Origin: Asanoa ishikariensis
GTDB lineage: Bacteria > Actinomycetota > Actinomycetes > Mycobacteriales > Micromonosporaceae
Length of the DNA stretch: 64,000 bases
Assembly: GCF_900107455.1 (NCBI RefSeq)
Contig: NZ_FNQB01000003.1
Location: 930,001 to 994,000 of the forward strand
Direction of reading: 5' to 3'
Every line of letters begins with the position of its first letter. Position 1 is the stretch's first letter. A model generated the notes under the pieces. It had not been told where the DNA came from. It did not search any database and saw only the letters and a program-made list of their open reading frames with translations. Shown piece after piece: positions 7,470-15,875 of this stretch. A program made the translations under genes and the position numbers.

Positions 7470-8375
7470 TCAGGCTGTCCTCCGCCAGCGTCCGGGTGCC
7501 GCACCGAACTGCCGCTTGAACGCCGCCGCGAAGGCGAACTCGGAACCGTAGCCGACCGTGGCCGCGATCTCTGCGAGCGGGGCGTCGCCGTCGCGGAGCA
7601 GCCCGGCGGCGAGCGTCATCCGCCAGCAGGTGAGGTAGCGCAATGGCGGCTGGCCGACCAGCCGGGCGAACCGGGCGGCGAACGGGGCGCGGGACAGCCC
7701 GGCCTCGGCGGCCAGACCCGCGACCGTCCACTGTGTCTGCGGGCTGCGGTGGACCGCCTGGATCGCGGTAGCCACCACGGGGTCGCTCAATGCGGCCGAC
7801 CAGCCGCGCGCCGGGGTGTCCGCGACCGCGGTGTCGAGGCAAGCGCGCAGGATCAACAGCAGCAGCGTGTCGAGCAGCGCCGGCACGATCGCGTCGGTGC
7901 CCAGCCTCGGCCGGTCCAGCTCGGCGGCCAGCAGGTCGACGCAGGCACGCAACTCCGAGCGCTCGCCCGGCAGGTGCACGACTTCGGGCAGGTCGTGCAG
8001 GAGCGGATGGGTCCGGGCCGGGTCGAGCTCGTACGCGCCGCAGAGCGTGACCACCGCGGGCTCGGCCACGTCGACGACGGACCGGGCGGGGTACGGGCCG
8101 AGGGCATCACAGGCCGGCCCGAGCGGCCGGCTGTCCGGGTGGTCGGCGAGCACGTGGCCGCGTCCGTGCGGCCGGAACAGCACGTCGCCCTCGGCCAGCG
8201 GCACCGGCGGGCCGGCGGGCGGCACCAGCCAGCACGATCCGCGCAGGATCACCTGGAACCCGGCGGCGCCCGGCACCGGCGCGAACTCCTGCGCCCACGG
8301 CGCGGCGAACGCCACCCGGGCGGACCGCGGCCGGCCGGTGCGCAGGATGGCGACCACGTCGCTGAGCACGTCCAC
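7470..8375 (-). CDS. AraC family regulator with cupin-type sensor domain
   Basis: A 301-residue protein. The N-terminal half (about 1-180) resembles the cupin_6 domain (AEGDVLFRPHGRGHVL). The C-terminal half (about 200-301) has two AraC helix-turn-helix motifs (LAAEAGLSRAPFAARFARLVG and AEIAATVGYGSEFAFAAAFKRQFG, partly quoted). It starts at GTG. It is probably cotranscribed with the aldo/keto reductase downstream and divergent from the quinone oxidoreductase gene at 8463; either could be its target. Actinobacterial cupin_6 AraC proteins commonly sit beside such oxidoreductases. Confidence 0.9.
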   Translation of the reverse strand: MDVLSDVVAILRTGRPRSARVAFAAPWAQEFAPVPGAAGFQVILRGSCWLVPPAGPPVPLAEGDVLFRPHGRGHVLADHPDSRPLGPACDALGPYPARSVVDVAEPAVVTLCGAYELDPARTHPLLHDLPEVVHLPGERSELRACVDLLAAELDRPRLGTDAIVPALLDTLLLLILRACLDTAVADTPARGWSAALSDPVVATAIQAVHRSPQTQWTVAGLAAEAGLSRAPFAARFARLVGQPPLRYLTCWRMTLAAGLLRDGDAPLAEIAATVGYGSEFAFAAAFKRQFGAAPGRWRRTA

Positions 8376-8462
8376 CCGGCGAGCCTAGAGCGAGACGATC
8401 ACGTATGAAACAGGGACGGCGACCCATGGATCGTCCTCGCCGGCCCGCTTACGGTTCGTCGC

Positions 8463-9341
8463 ATGAGAGCGATGCGCATCCACGGGTACGGCGGACCGGA
8501 CGTGATCGTGGCCGACGAGGTGCCACGTCCGGTGCCGGGCGACGGCGAGCTGCTGGTGCGGGTCGCGGCGACGGCGTTCAACCCGTCGGAGGTCGGGCTG
8601 CGGCGCGGGCTGTTGCGGGAGGTGCTGCCGATCGGGTTCCCGTACACGCTGGGTTGGGACGTGTCCGGCACCGTGGTCTCGGCGGGTGCCGGTTTCGCGG
8701 CCGGTAACCCGGTCGTGGGCAGGCTCGATGCTGGCGGCGCGGCGGCGGACTACGTGGTGGCGCCGGCCGGCGCATTGGTGGGGTTGCCGCCAGGCGTGCC
8801 GGTGGCGGCCGCGGCGGCCCTGCCCGTCGCCGGTCTCACCGCGATGCAGGCCGTAGCCGACCTGCGGGCCGGTCAGCGGGTGCTGGTCAACGGGGCGGGC
8901 GGCGCGGTCGGCTGGTTCGCGGTGCAGCTCGCCAAGCGGGCCGGCGCGCACGTCGTGGCCACGGCCAGCGCGCGAACCGCCGCCACGGTCGCCCGCTCCG
9001 GGGCCGACGAGATCATCGATCACACGACGACCCCGCTGGACGGCGTCGGGGCGGACGTGTTGCTGCACCTGGCGCCGGCGGCGGCACCCGTTGGCGCGGT
9101 CCGGCCGGGCGGGGCGATCGTTTCCGCCACCGGCCCGGTCGTGGCGCCGCCGTCGGTGCGCTCGACCCACTTCGTCGTGGCCGCGGACCCGCGGCGGCTG
9201 GCCGAGCTGGTCGCCCTCGTCGCGGCCGGCGAGCTGCGGATCGAGATCGCGGCGACCCGGCCCCTGACCGACCTCCCGGCGGTGCACCAGGATGCCGAGG
9301 GCGACCGCCTACGCGGCAAGGTGTTGTTGGTGCCGGCCTGA
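8463..9341 (+). CDS. NADP-dependent quinone oxidoreductase-like protein (MDR superfamily)
   Basis: A 292-residue zinc-independent medium-chain dehydrogenase/reductase. It has an N-terminal GroES-like fold (WDVSGTVVSAGAGF), then a Rossmann segment with VNGAGGAVGWFAVQLAK as the nucleotide-binding loop. It is somewhat shorter than the usual 310-330 residues, mainly in the loop before the Rossmann part. There is no structural or catalytic zinc Cys cluster. ATG at 8463 and at 8475 are both possible starts, and neither has a clear Shine-Dalgarno sequence. Divergent from the AraC gene and abutting the TetR gene tail to tail. Confidence 0.88.
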   Translation: MRAMRIHGYGGPDVIVADEVPRPVPGDGELLVRVAATAFNPSEVGLRRGLLREVLPIGFPYTLGWDVSGTVVSAGAGFAAGNPVVGRLDAGGAAADYVVAPAGALVGLPPGVPVAAAAALPVAGLTAMQAVADLRAGQRVLVNGAGGAVGWFAVQLAKRAGAHVVATASARTAATVARSGADEIIDHTTTPLDGVGADVLLHLAPAAAPVGAVRPGGAIVSATGPVVAPPSVRSTHFVVAADPRRLAELVALVAAGELRIEIAATRPLTDLPAVHQDAEGDRLRGKVLLVPA

Positions 9342-10028
9342 TCAGCGGGCGATGCGGTCCAGCCACTCGCCGAGCAGCACCTGCTCGGCCGCGCTGAACC
9401 GGTCGGCGACACCGGGCAGGGCGGCCTTGAGGGCCAGGGCGCGCGCCTGCGCACCCTCCGGCGCCGGGCCGGTCAGCACGGTGGCCAGCACGGCGTCGCG
9501 CAGGTCGGCGGAGAGGCCGGCGTGCGTGTCGAGGGTGCCGTCGCCCTGCGCGGCGATCAGCGCGAGGGCGGCGCCGACGCTGGCGGCGTACACCATGGGC
9601 GCGGCCGACTCCACCGGAACCCGCAGCCGGCCCGCGGCGGCGACCCGGTGCAGGATGCCGCTGAGCAGCTCGTGTCCCTTGCCGCTGACCGCCGAGGGCT
9701 GGCCGGGGCGCGGGTCGCCGTTGATCAGCTTGTAGAGCGCCGGGTTGTCGAGCGCGAACTGGACGTGCAGGTTCCAGCCGGCGATCAGGTCCTCGACCGC
9801 GTCGGCGCGGTGCTCCTCCGCCTGCTTGAGGGTCAGGTAGCGGGTCCACGCCTCGTACGCGACCGCGTCGAGGAGCCCGGCCATGTCGCCGAACTGGCGG
9901 TAGATCGTCTGCGCCTGCACGCCGGCCGCCGCGCTGACCGCTCTGGTCGAGACGGCCTCGCGACCGCCGCTGGACAGCAGCGCCTCCGTCGCGTCGAGAA
10001 TCCGTTGCCGCGGTGTTGTCATCACCAC
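9342..10028 (-). CDS. TetR family transcriptional regulator
   Basis: A 228-residue protein with the TetR helix-turn-helix at residues about 8-55 (RAVSAAAGVQAQTIYRQFGD region) and a TetR_C-like ligand domain. ATG at 10022 is an alternative start. It is divergent from an aldo/keto reductase gene, with a 38-bp near-perfect inverted repeat (10031-10068) filling the gap. That makes self-repression and repression of the reductase the likely circuit. The effector is unknown, probably a carbonyl or related electrophile. Confidence 0.9.
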   Translation of the reverse strand: MVMTTPRQRILDATEALLSSGGREAVSTRAVSAAAGVQAQTIYRQFGDMAGLLDAVAYEAWTRYLTLKQAEEHRADAVEDLIAGWNLHVQFALDNPALYKLINGDPRPGQPSAVSGKGHELLSGILHRVAAAGRLRVPVESAAPMVYAASVGAALALIAAQGDGTLDTHAGLSADLRDAVLATVLTGPAPEGAQARALALKAALPGVADRFSAAEQVLLGEWLDRIAR

Positions 10029-10030
10029 AT

Positions 10031-10068
10031 GTTAGCACCGATCACGTTTCAGCGTGATCGATGCTAAC
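10031..10068. promoter_or_regulatory. 38-bp inverted-repeat operator between TetR and aldo/keto reductase genes
   Basis: GTTAGCACCGATCACG (10031-10046), six bases, then its reverse complement (10053-10068) with a single mismatch. It starts 2 bp from the TetR start codon and ends 9 bp before the reductase ATG, so it covers both promoters. Confidence 0.75.
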
Positions 10069-10077
10069 GTCTCGGCC

Positions 10078-11088
10078 ATGACGACAATCGGCACCCGCAA
10101 GCTCAGCACGACCGGACCGGTCGTGGGCGCCCTCGGCCTCGGCGCCATGGGCATGTCTGACATGTACGGCCCGGCGGACGAGGACGAGAGCATCGCCACC
10201 GTGCACGCCGCCCTCGACGCCGGCATGAACCTGATCGACACCGCCGACTTCTACGGCTCCGGCCACAACGAGCTGCTGGTCTCCCGCGCCCTGCGCGGCC
10301 GGCGCCGCGAGGACGTCGTGATCAGCGTGAAGTTCGGCAGCCGCAAGAACCCGGACGGCACCTTCCAACCGGTCCCCTACGACGTCTCGGCCTCGGCGGT
10401 ACGCGACCGGCTCGCCCAGTCGCTGCGCCGGCTGGACACCGACTACATCGACATCTACCGGCCGTCGCGGCTCAACCCGGCCATCCCGGTCGAGGAGACC
10501 GTCGGTGCGCTGAAGGACATGCAGGAGGCCGGCTACATCCGCCACATCGGACTGTCCGAGGTGGGCGCGGAGAACATCCGCCGGGCGGCCGCGGTCGCCA
10601 CGATCAGCGACGTGCAGATCGAGTACTCCCTGCTCTCGCGCGGCCCGGAGGAGGCCATCCTGCCCACGCTGCGCGAGCTGGGCATCGGACTGACCGCGTA
10701 CGGGGTGCTCTCCCGCGGGCTGCTCAGCGGCCACTGGACGCTCAACCGCGAGGTCGCCACCCGCGACTTCCGCGCGGCGCTGCCCCGCTTCAACGGCGAG
10801 AACCTGGCCGCCAACCTGCGGCTGGTCGAGGAGCTCGGCCGGATCGCCACGGAGCTCGGCGCGACCACGAGCCAGGTCGCCATCGCCTGGGTCGCGGCCC
10901 AGGGCACGGACATCGTGCCACTGGTCGGCGCCCGCCGCCGGGACCGCCTCGAGGAGTCGCTGGGCGCGGCCGAGCTGACCCTCTCCCCCGAGGTCCTGGC
11001 CCGAATCGAGGCCGCCATCCCCGCCGGAGCCGCCGCCGGCGGCCGCTACATGGACCAGCAACTGCACCTCTTGGACAGCGAGCGCTAG
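10078..11088 (+). CDS. aldo/keto reductase family protein with replaced catalytic His
   Basis: A 336-residue AKR barrel. Asp54 and Tyr59 (DTADFYG) and Lys85 (SVKFG) are present. The fourth catalytic position reads IYRPSRLNP where most relatives have PHR, so His is replaced by Ser130. The C-terminal cofactor motif (LVGARRRDRLEESLGA) is intact, so NADPH binding should be kept, but activity may differ. The frame is open further upstream, but that segment runs through the operator, so ATG 10078 is chosen. No Shine-Dalgarno sequence is visible, so the transcript may be leaderless. Probably controlled by the divergent TetR. Confidence 0.88.
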   Translation: MTTIGTRKLSTTGPVVGALGLGAMGMSDMYGPADEDESIATVHAALDAGMNLIDTADFYGSGHNELLVSRALRGRRREDVVISVKFGSRKNPDGTFQPVPYDVSASAVRDRLAQSLRRLDTDYIDIYRPSRLNPAIPVEETVGALKDMQEAGYIRHIGLSEVGAENIRRAAAVATISDVQIEYSLLSRGPEEAILPTLRELGIGLTAYGVLSRGLLSGHWTLNREVATRDFRAALPRFNGENLAANLRLVEELGRIATELGATTSQVAIAWVAAQGTDIVPLVGARRRDRLEESLGAAELTLSPEVLARIEAAIPAGAAAGGRYMDQQLHLLDSER

Positions 11089-11097
11089 CCTTCTCAG

Positions 11098-11568
11098 GTG
11101 CCTAAGATCGCAACCGCCGACCGGGTCGGACGTGCTGAACTGATCGAGTTCGTCCGCACCCGGCACCGGCTCACCCTGGTCACCATCCGCCGCGACGGCC
11201 GCCCGCAGCTCTCCCCGGTCTCCGGTGGCGTCGACGAGGCGGGCCGGATCGTGATCTCCACCTATCCGGACCGCGCGAAGGCGGTCAACCTGCGCCGCAA
11301 CCCGGCTGCCAGCGTGCTCGTGCACTCCGACGACTGGAACGACCCGTACGTCCAGGTCGACGGCACCGCCGAGGTCCTCGACATGCCGTCGACGGACACC
11401 GAGGACGCGCTGGTCGAGTACTTCCGCTGCATCTCCGGCGAACACCCGGACTGGGCCGAGTACCGCGAGGCGATGCGCCGCCAGGGCAAGTCCCTGATCC
11501 GCATCACCATCGACTCCTGGGGCCCGATCGCGACGGGCGGCTTCCCACCGGACCGCGCGCCGGCCTAG
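11098..11568 (+). CDS. PPOX-class F420-dependent (or FMN) oxidoreductase
   Basis: A 156-residue split-barrel flavin/deazaflavin protein of the pyridoxamine-5'-phosphate oxidase-like group (LVTIRRDGRPQLSPV near residue 28, then NLRRNPAASVLV and YVQVDGTAEV). Actinobacterial members often use F420 and reduce diverse unsaturated compounds. The gene starts at GTG nine bases after the reductase stop and is probably cotranscribed with it. Whether it uses F420 or FMN cannot be settled here. Confidence 0.88.
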   Translation: MPKIATADRVGRAELIEFVRTRHRLTLVTIRRDGRPQLSPVSGGVDEAGRIVISTYPDRAKAVNLRRNPAASVLVHSDDWNDPYVQVDGTAEVLDMPSTDTEDALVEYFRCISGEHPDWAEYREAMRRQGKSLIRITIDSWGPIATGGFPPDRAPA

Positions 11569-12225
11569 ACCAGAAGGCGGAGAAGAGCCTCGGTCGCGTC
11601 TGTCAGCGGGTCGCCTTCCGTGCCCGGCCGGCGGACCAGGCCGAGCTCGACGTCGGGCAGGTCCGGCAGGCTCGACACCTCCGTGCCCGGATCAGCGACG
11701 GCCGGCAGCACGGCGGCGAAGCCGATCCCGGCCCGGACCGCGGCGAGCACACCGGCGAGGCTGGTGCTCTCGAAGGCGATCCGCCAGCCGCGGCCGGCGG
11801 CTTCCAGGGTGTCGAGCAGCGGTGCCCGCCACCGGCACGGCTGCGAGAACAGCACCAACGGCAACGGGTCCGCGCTCCGGTCGGCGCCAGGACCGCCGAC
11901 CCAGGTCAGCGGCAGCCGGACCGTCCACCGTGGCGGGTCGGGGAAGTAGGACGGGTCCACAGCGCCAGGTGCAGGCGCCCCGCGCTGAACGCCTCGCGCA
12001 TCGCCGGGCCGGCGGCCGTGAAGACCTCCAGCGTTGCGGCCGGATGCAGCCGGGCGAAGTCGGCCAGCGCCTGCGACAACGGCGCCCCGGCCGGGTCCTC
12101 GATCATACCCACTCCACAGTGACCGGTCAGGTCCTGCCGTGGCGCCCGCAGCGCCTGCGCCGATAGGGCCAGGATCCGCTCGGCGTACGGCAGCAGCGTC
12201 TCGCGCCCGGTCGCTACAACGGCGT
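11565..12225 (-). pseudogene. LysR-type regulator remnant: missing DNA-binding domain, plus frameshift
   Basis: Reading leftward from about 12225, TGRETLLPYAERILALS is the linker helix that follows the LysR helix-turn-helix. GMIEDPAG and the first half of the substrate-binding domain follow, down to LHLAL at about 11962. There the frame breaks: one missing G (CTGGTGG to CTGTGG, near 11960/11961) shifts the rest, which continues as VDPSYFPDPP to the stop at 11565. The whole helix-turn-helix part is absent, replaced by the truncated PhzF gene on the other strand. Both defects make a functional regulator unlikely. The stop overlaps that of the flavoenzyme gene. Confidence 0.75.
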
Positions 12226-12733
12226 CCTCGACCAGGGGTGGCCCGCGTTCCTGGGCGGTGCCGACGTCGCCGGCCTCCTTCCGGCGCTGTCGTTGTCGCC
12301 GGACGACCTCGACCCGGCGCTGGCGCCGGAGGTCGTGTCGACGGGGTTGCGCTACCTGGTGCTACCCGTCCGAGGCGATGCGCTGGCCCGCGTCCGGATC
12401 ACGGCCGACCTCACCGCGCCGCTGGCCGCCCTGGGTGCCGAGTTCGCCTATCTGCTCGACGCCGCGGGCCTGGAGGGGCGGCACTGGAACAACGACGGGG
12501 TCGTCGAGGACGTGGCCACCGGGAGCGGGGGCGGGTGCGCCGCCGCCTATCTCCGGAGACACGACCGCATCCCCGACGGCGTGCCGACCGTGCTGCGGCA
12601 GGGCCGGTTCGCCGGCCGTCCGAGCGAGATGACCGTGACCGCACACGGCCGACCCGACGACATCCGCTCGGTCGAGGTCGGTGGCGACGTCGTCCTGCTC
12701 GCCGAGGGACGGCTGCGGGAGCTTCCCCGATGA
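12203..12733 (+). pseudogene. PhzF-family isomerase, 5'-truncated
   Basis: About 175 codons match the C-terminal part of PhzF/diaminopimelate-epimerase-like isomerases: PGRYNGVLDQG at the junction, VVSTGLRYLVLPV (about residue 35), and ATGSGGGCAAAYL, which corresponds to the family's glycine-rich GNP/GSA segment. PhzF proteins are normally about 270-300 residues, so roughly the first 100-115 are missing, and there is no credible start with a ribosome-binding site. The lost end abuts the lost end of the LysR remnant, so one deletion may have removed both. The stop overlaps the next gene (ATGA). Confidence 0.7.
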
Positions 12734-13368
12734 CCGGCGTACGCGGCGCCTACCTCGACGCCGCACGAGTCGCGTCCACCCTCCTGGCCGTGCCGGCCGT
12801 CGCCGCCGGCTGGGAGCGGCCGAGCGCGCTGGAGCGCTACGCGGTCAGCGGGCTGGCCGGGCACCTCGGTGGCCAGATCTTCTTCGCCGAACGGGCGTTG
12901 GCCGGGCCGGAGCCCGGCACCGCGCCCCTCACGATCCTCGACTACTACGCGCGCGTGGCGTGGATGAGCGCGGGCCACGACGGCCCGGAGCACCTGCGCA
13001 TCCGGCGCGGCAGCGAGCAGGCGGCCGAGGCCGGACCCGCCGACCTGGCCCTGCGTGCCGCGGCCGCCGTCGACCGCCTGCCCGACCTCTTCGCCGCGAC
13101 GCCCGCTTCCCGGCTGGTCCGGCTGCCGACCTGGCAATGGACGCTGACCTTCGACGACTTCCTGCGCAGCCGGCTGGTGGAGCTGGCCGTCCACATCGAC
13201 GACCTGGCCGTGAGCGTGGATCTACCGACCCCGCCGCTGCCGCCGCAGGTCACCGAACCGGTGCTCGACCTGCTCACACGGCTGGCCGTCCGCAAGCACG
13301 GCCCGGTCGCGCTGCTGCGGGCGCTGAGCCGCGCGGAACGCGCGCCGGGAACCGTTGCCGCGCTCTGA
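12730..13368 (+). CDS. mycothiol-dependent maleylpyruvate isomerase-like (DinB-fold) protein
   Basis: A 212-residue protein of the MDMPI/DinB-like four-helix group found in actinobacteria. Metal-binding-type His residues are readable in SGLAGHLGGQ (about 45) and LVELAVHIDDL (about 155). The C-terminus ends ALSRAERAPGTVAAL. The start ATG overlaps the PhzF remnant's TGA, which indicates former translational coupling. The 3' end lies in the first copy of a 62-bp tandem duplication, the second copy of which is out of frame and untranslated. Substrate unknown. Confidence 0.8.
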   Translation: MTGVRGAYLDAARVASTLLAVPAVAAGWERPSALERYAVSGLAGHLGGQIFFAERALAGPEPGTAPLTILDYYARVAWMSAGHDGPEHLRIRRGSEQAAEAGPADLALRAAAAVDRLPDLFAATPASRLVRLPTWQWTLTFDDFLRSRLVELAVHIDDLAVSVDLPTPPLPPQVTEPVLDLLTRLAVRKHGPVALLRALSRAERAPGTVAAL

Positions 13369-13440
13369 CCGCGCTGCTGCGGGCGTTGAGCCGCGCGGAA
13401 CGCGCGCCGGAAACCGTCACCGCGCTCTGACCGCGCTGCT
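13309..13440. repeat. 62-bp tandem duplication at the 3' end of the MDMPI-like gene
   Basis: Copy 1 is 13309-13370 and copy 2 is 13371-13432, about 93% identical, with the first 8 bases of a third copy following. Each copy contains GCGCTCTGA, but 62 is not a multiple of three, so only copy 1 supplies the gene's stop. Confidence 0.85.
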
Positions 13441-13511
13441 CGGCCGAGGGCCAGGCGGCTTCCGCGTGCGGTCCGCCGTCGGCTGGGCATGGCGGCCCCG
13501 CAGGACGGACC

Positions 13512-14462
13512 CTAGGGCGTCGGGATCGAGCGGGGCAGGCCGAAGCGGGGCAGGACGCCGTTCTCGAAGCGGGTCAGTGCGCTGATCCGGTCGCCGGCCA
13601 GAGTCAGCACGTAAAGGCCGACGCCGTGGCTGAGGCCGTCGGTGCCGCGGAGATACGCGCCGAAGGCCGGCTGGCCGTTCGCCCGCGTCGGGACCAGGTC
13701 GAAGCGGCGGCCCGCGCCGAAGATGGCGGCGCTGAAACGGGCGACCGCGTCACGCCCCACGTACTCGAACGGGATCGGCGGCATCGACATGAACACGTCG
13801 TCGGTGAGCAGGGCCACCAGGGCGGCGACGTCGGCCGACTGCCAGGCGGCGACGAAGCGGGCCACCACCGCGTCCTCGACCGGCGGCTCCGCGGGCGCGG
13901 GCGCCGGCATGGCGGCCCGGGCCCGCTTCAACGCGCTCTTGACCGACTCGACGCTGGCGTCCAGCATCTCCGCCACCTCGGCGGCGTGGAAGCCGAGGAC
14001 GTCACGCAGGATGAGCACCGCGACCTGCCGCGGCGGCAGCGTCTGCAGTGCCGTGACGAAGGGCAGCGAGACCGACTCCGTCCGCTCGAAGCTGGCCTCC
14101 GGGAGCATGGTGTCCGGGAACGGCTCCAGCCAGACGACCTCGCCGAGGCGGGTGGGCTCGGGCGGCTCGACCTGCGGCACGTCCCACGCCTTGGCCGGGC
14201 GCCGGGCGGCCGACCGGCGGGCGTTCAGGCAGCGGTTGGTGGCGATCTTGTAGAGCCAGGTGCGCGGCGCGGCGCGGCCCTCGTACCCGGAGAGGCCCTG
14301 CCACGCGGCCAGCAGCGTGTCCTGGAGGACGTCCTCGGCGTCCTGAATCGAACCCAGCATCCGGTAGCAGTGCACCAGCAACTCCCGGCGGTACGGCTCC
14401 GTCAGCTCACGGAACGCCGCACCGTCGCCGGCTCGGGCCCGCGCCAGCACCTCGGTTGTCAT
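13512..14462 (-). CDS. ECF RNA polymerase sigma factor with SnoaL-like C-terminal domain (SigG/SigX5-like)
   Basis: A 316-residue sigma factor. Region 2 is at residues about 15-80 (YRMLGSIQDAEDVLQDTLLAAW, partly quoted), followed by TWLYKIATNRCLN. Region 4 is at about 140-190 (LPPRQVAVLILRDVLGF). A SnoaL_2-like domain fills about 200-316. The frame extends to 14498, but AAGGG/GGAG just before ATG 14462 supports the shorter form. No anti-sigma factor gene is adjacent; the C-terminal domain probably modulates activity. Divergent from a DHFR-like gene, a frequent neighbour of this sigma group. Confidence 0.9.
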   Translation of the reverse strand: MTTEVLARARAGDGAAFRELTEPYRRELLVHCYRMLGSIQDAEDVLQDTLLAAWQGLSGYEGRAAPRTWLYKIATNRCLNARRSAARRPAKAWDVPQVEPPEPTRLGEVVWLEPFPDTMLPEASFERTESVSLPFVTALQTLPPRQVAVLILRDVLGFHAAEVAEMLDASVESVKSALKRARAAMPAPAPAEPPVEDAVVARFVAAWQSADVAALVALLTDDVFMSMPPIPFEYVGRDAVARFSAAIFGAGRRFDLVPTRANGQPAFGAYLRGTDGLSHGVGLYVLTLAGDRISALTRFENGVLPRFGLPRSIPTP

Positions 14463-14510
14463 GTCTCCACCCTTTCGCGCTTCTCCCTGTAAGGACACCG
14501 GCCTTGGGCA

Positions 14511-14528
14511 GAAGGGGGCGCCCCCTTC
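14511..14528. promoter_or_regulatory. perfect 18-bp palindrome in the sigma factor/DHFR-like gap
   Basis: GAAGGGGGCGCCCCCTTC lies between the two divergent start codons. It could be an operator or a strong hairpin in the 5' leader of the DHFR-like mRNA, whose start is 26 bp further on. Confidence 0.45.
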
Positions 14529-14554
14529 GAAGGGCAGGGGGTGTCTGTACCGGC

Positions 14555-15115
14555 ATGGGAAAGATCATTGTTAGTGAGAACGTGACCCTCGACGGCGTCG
14601 GACAGGATCCGACCGGCGAGGAGGGCTTCGACCGCGGCGGTTGGTTCACCCGGATCTCGGACGCCGACCGCGCCGCGTGGGCCGAGGTCGAGCAGGCGGA
14701 GGCGATGGCCGCCGCGGCCTTGTTGCTGGGCCGGCACAGCCACGACTGGTTCGCGACCCGCTGGGCGGACCGCACCGGCGCGTGGGCGGACCGGCTCAAC
14801 GCCCTGCCCAAGTACGTCGTGTCCACGACCCTGGACGAGCCACGATGGGCCAACTCGACAGCCCTGCCACCGACCGAGGTCGCGAAGCTCAAGGACACGA
14901 TGGACGGAGACATCGTCGTGTACGCCAGCCGCCAACTGGTGCACACCCTGTTCGAACAGGACCTCGTCGACGAGGTGCGGCTGATGGTGTTCCCGTTCGT
15001 CCTCGGCGCCGGCGACCGGGTCTTCGGCGAAGCGGCCGGCTCCATGCGACTGGTGGAGGCCCGCCGGATCGGCGCCGACCTCACCTTCCTGACCTACCGA
15101 ACTGTCCGTTTCTAG
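14555..15115 (+). CDS. dihydrofolate reductase-like (RibD C-terminal) family protein
   Basis: A 186-residue protein of the actinobacterial DHFR-like/RibD_C group (KIIVSENVTLDGV at the N-terminus, LLLGRHSHDWF near 53, YVVSTTL near 90, and LVDEVRLMVFPFVLGAG near 138). These proteins bind NADPH, but most have no proven role in folate metabolism. The start is the ATG used by the family's conserved N-terminus; the longer frame upstream is non-homologous. Probably controlled together with the divergent sigma factor. Confidence 0.88.
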   Translation: MGKIIVSENVTLDGVGQDPTGEEGFDRGGWFTRISDADRAAWAEVEQAEAMAAAALLLGRHSHDWFATRWADRTGAWADRLNALPKYVVSTTLDEPRWANSTALPPTEVAKLKDTMDGDIVVYASRQLVHTLFEQDLVDEVRLMVFPFVLGAGDRVFGEAAGSMRLVEARRIGADLTFLTYRTVRF

Positions 15116-15177
15116 GATGCCGCGACCTTCCACGGTCACTACCGTGTCGCATCGACGTCCGTGGAAGGGGAGCCGAG

Positions 15178-15870
15178 ATGTTCAACCGGCGCTGGGCGGC
15201 GGCGTTCGTCGACAACCATCTGGTCATCGAGCGCCGCCGCCTCCTGCCCTGGTCGAAGCCGGAAGTCAGGCGGATTCCGCTGGCCGCCGTCCGCGACGTC
15301 CGGTCCCTGTCCGCGACCGACTGGCAGCGCCGCCGCGCGCGGGTCACGGTCCAAGAGCAGAACTTCCTCGTCGGGTACGACGTGCGGTTCGCCGCCGTGC
15401 CGCCGCCGGTGGACACCGCACCACCGCGGCCACCCGCACCACCGGTCGCGGCACCGCCGCCCCGCAACGCCCGCGTCACCAGCCGTCCCGTGCGCGCCGG
15501 CGACGGCCGCCGGCCGGTCTGGCTGTGGCCCGAGAACGGGCGGGTCCACGCCTCGCTCTCGCCCGTCAGCGGGACGACGTCGCGCAACCTGACTCCCGCC
15601 GGGCTCGCGCGTCTGCTGCTCGCCGAGCCGGCCCGGTCGATGCCCGCGATCCGTGCCGTGACCGGCATCGACGACGACGCGCGGGCACTGGCGTGCATGC
15701 GGACCTGGGAGGAGCCCCCGGTACGAATCGTCACACCGGTCGACCTCAGCGCCGCGGACGCCGCCGGCCGCAACCTGGAGGCCCTGCAGCGGCCGGCGGG
15801 CATGGACCCGGACGGCAACGTACGCACGGTCTCCGGTGGCCTGCCCGGTCTGGGCAAGCGACACGGCTGA
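15178..15870 (+). CDS. hypothetical protein with Pro/Ala-rich linker
   Basis: A 230-residue protein with AAGGGGAG before its ATG. Residues about 1-75 form a basic N-terminal region (VIERRRLLPWSKPEVRRIP). A proline/alanine linker runs about 80-105, and the C-terminal half contains WLWPENGRVHASL and a Leu/Ala-rich helix. No signal peptide or transmembrane segment is seen. No family is recognised; the two-part layout suggests two small domains. Alone in its operon, running toward the converging alcohol dehydrogenase gene. Confidence 0.7.
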   Translation: MFNRRWAAAFVDNHLVIERRRLLPWSKPEVRRIPLAAVRDVRSLSATDWQRRRARVTVQEQNFLVGYDVRFAAVPPPVDTAPPRPPAPPVAAPPPRNARVTSRPVRAGDGRRPVWLWPENGRVHASLSPVSGTTSRNLTPAGLARLLLAEPARSMPAIRAVTGIDDDARALACMRTWEEPPVRIVTPVDLSAADAAGRNLEALQRPAGMDPDGNVRTVSGGLPGLGKRHG

Positions 15871-15875
15871 GGTCG

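Noticed and set aside
12411-13194. Minus-strand frames opposite the PhzF remnant and MDMPI-like gene.
   Set aside because: No recognisable motifs; they are antisense to conserved coding sequence.
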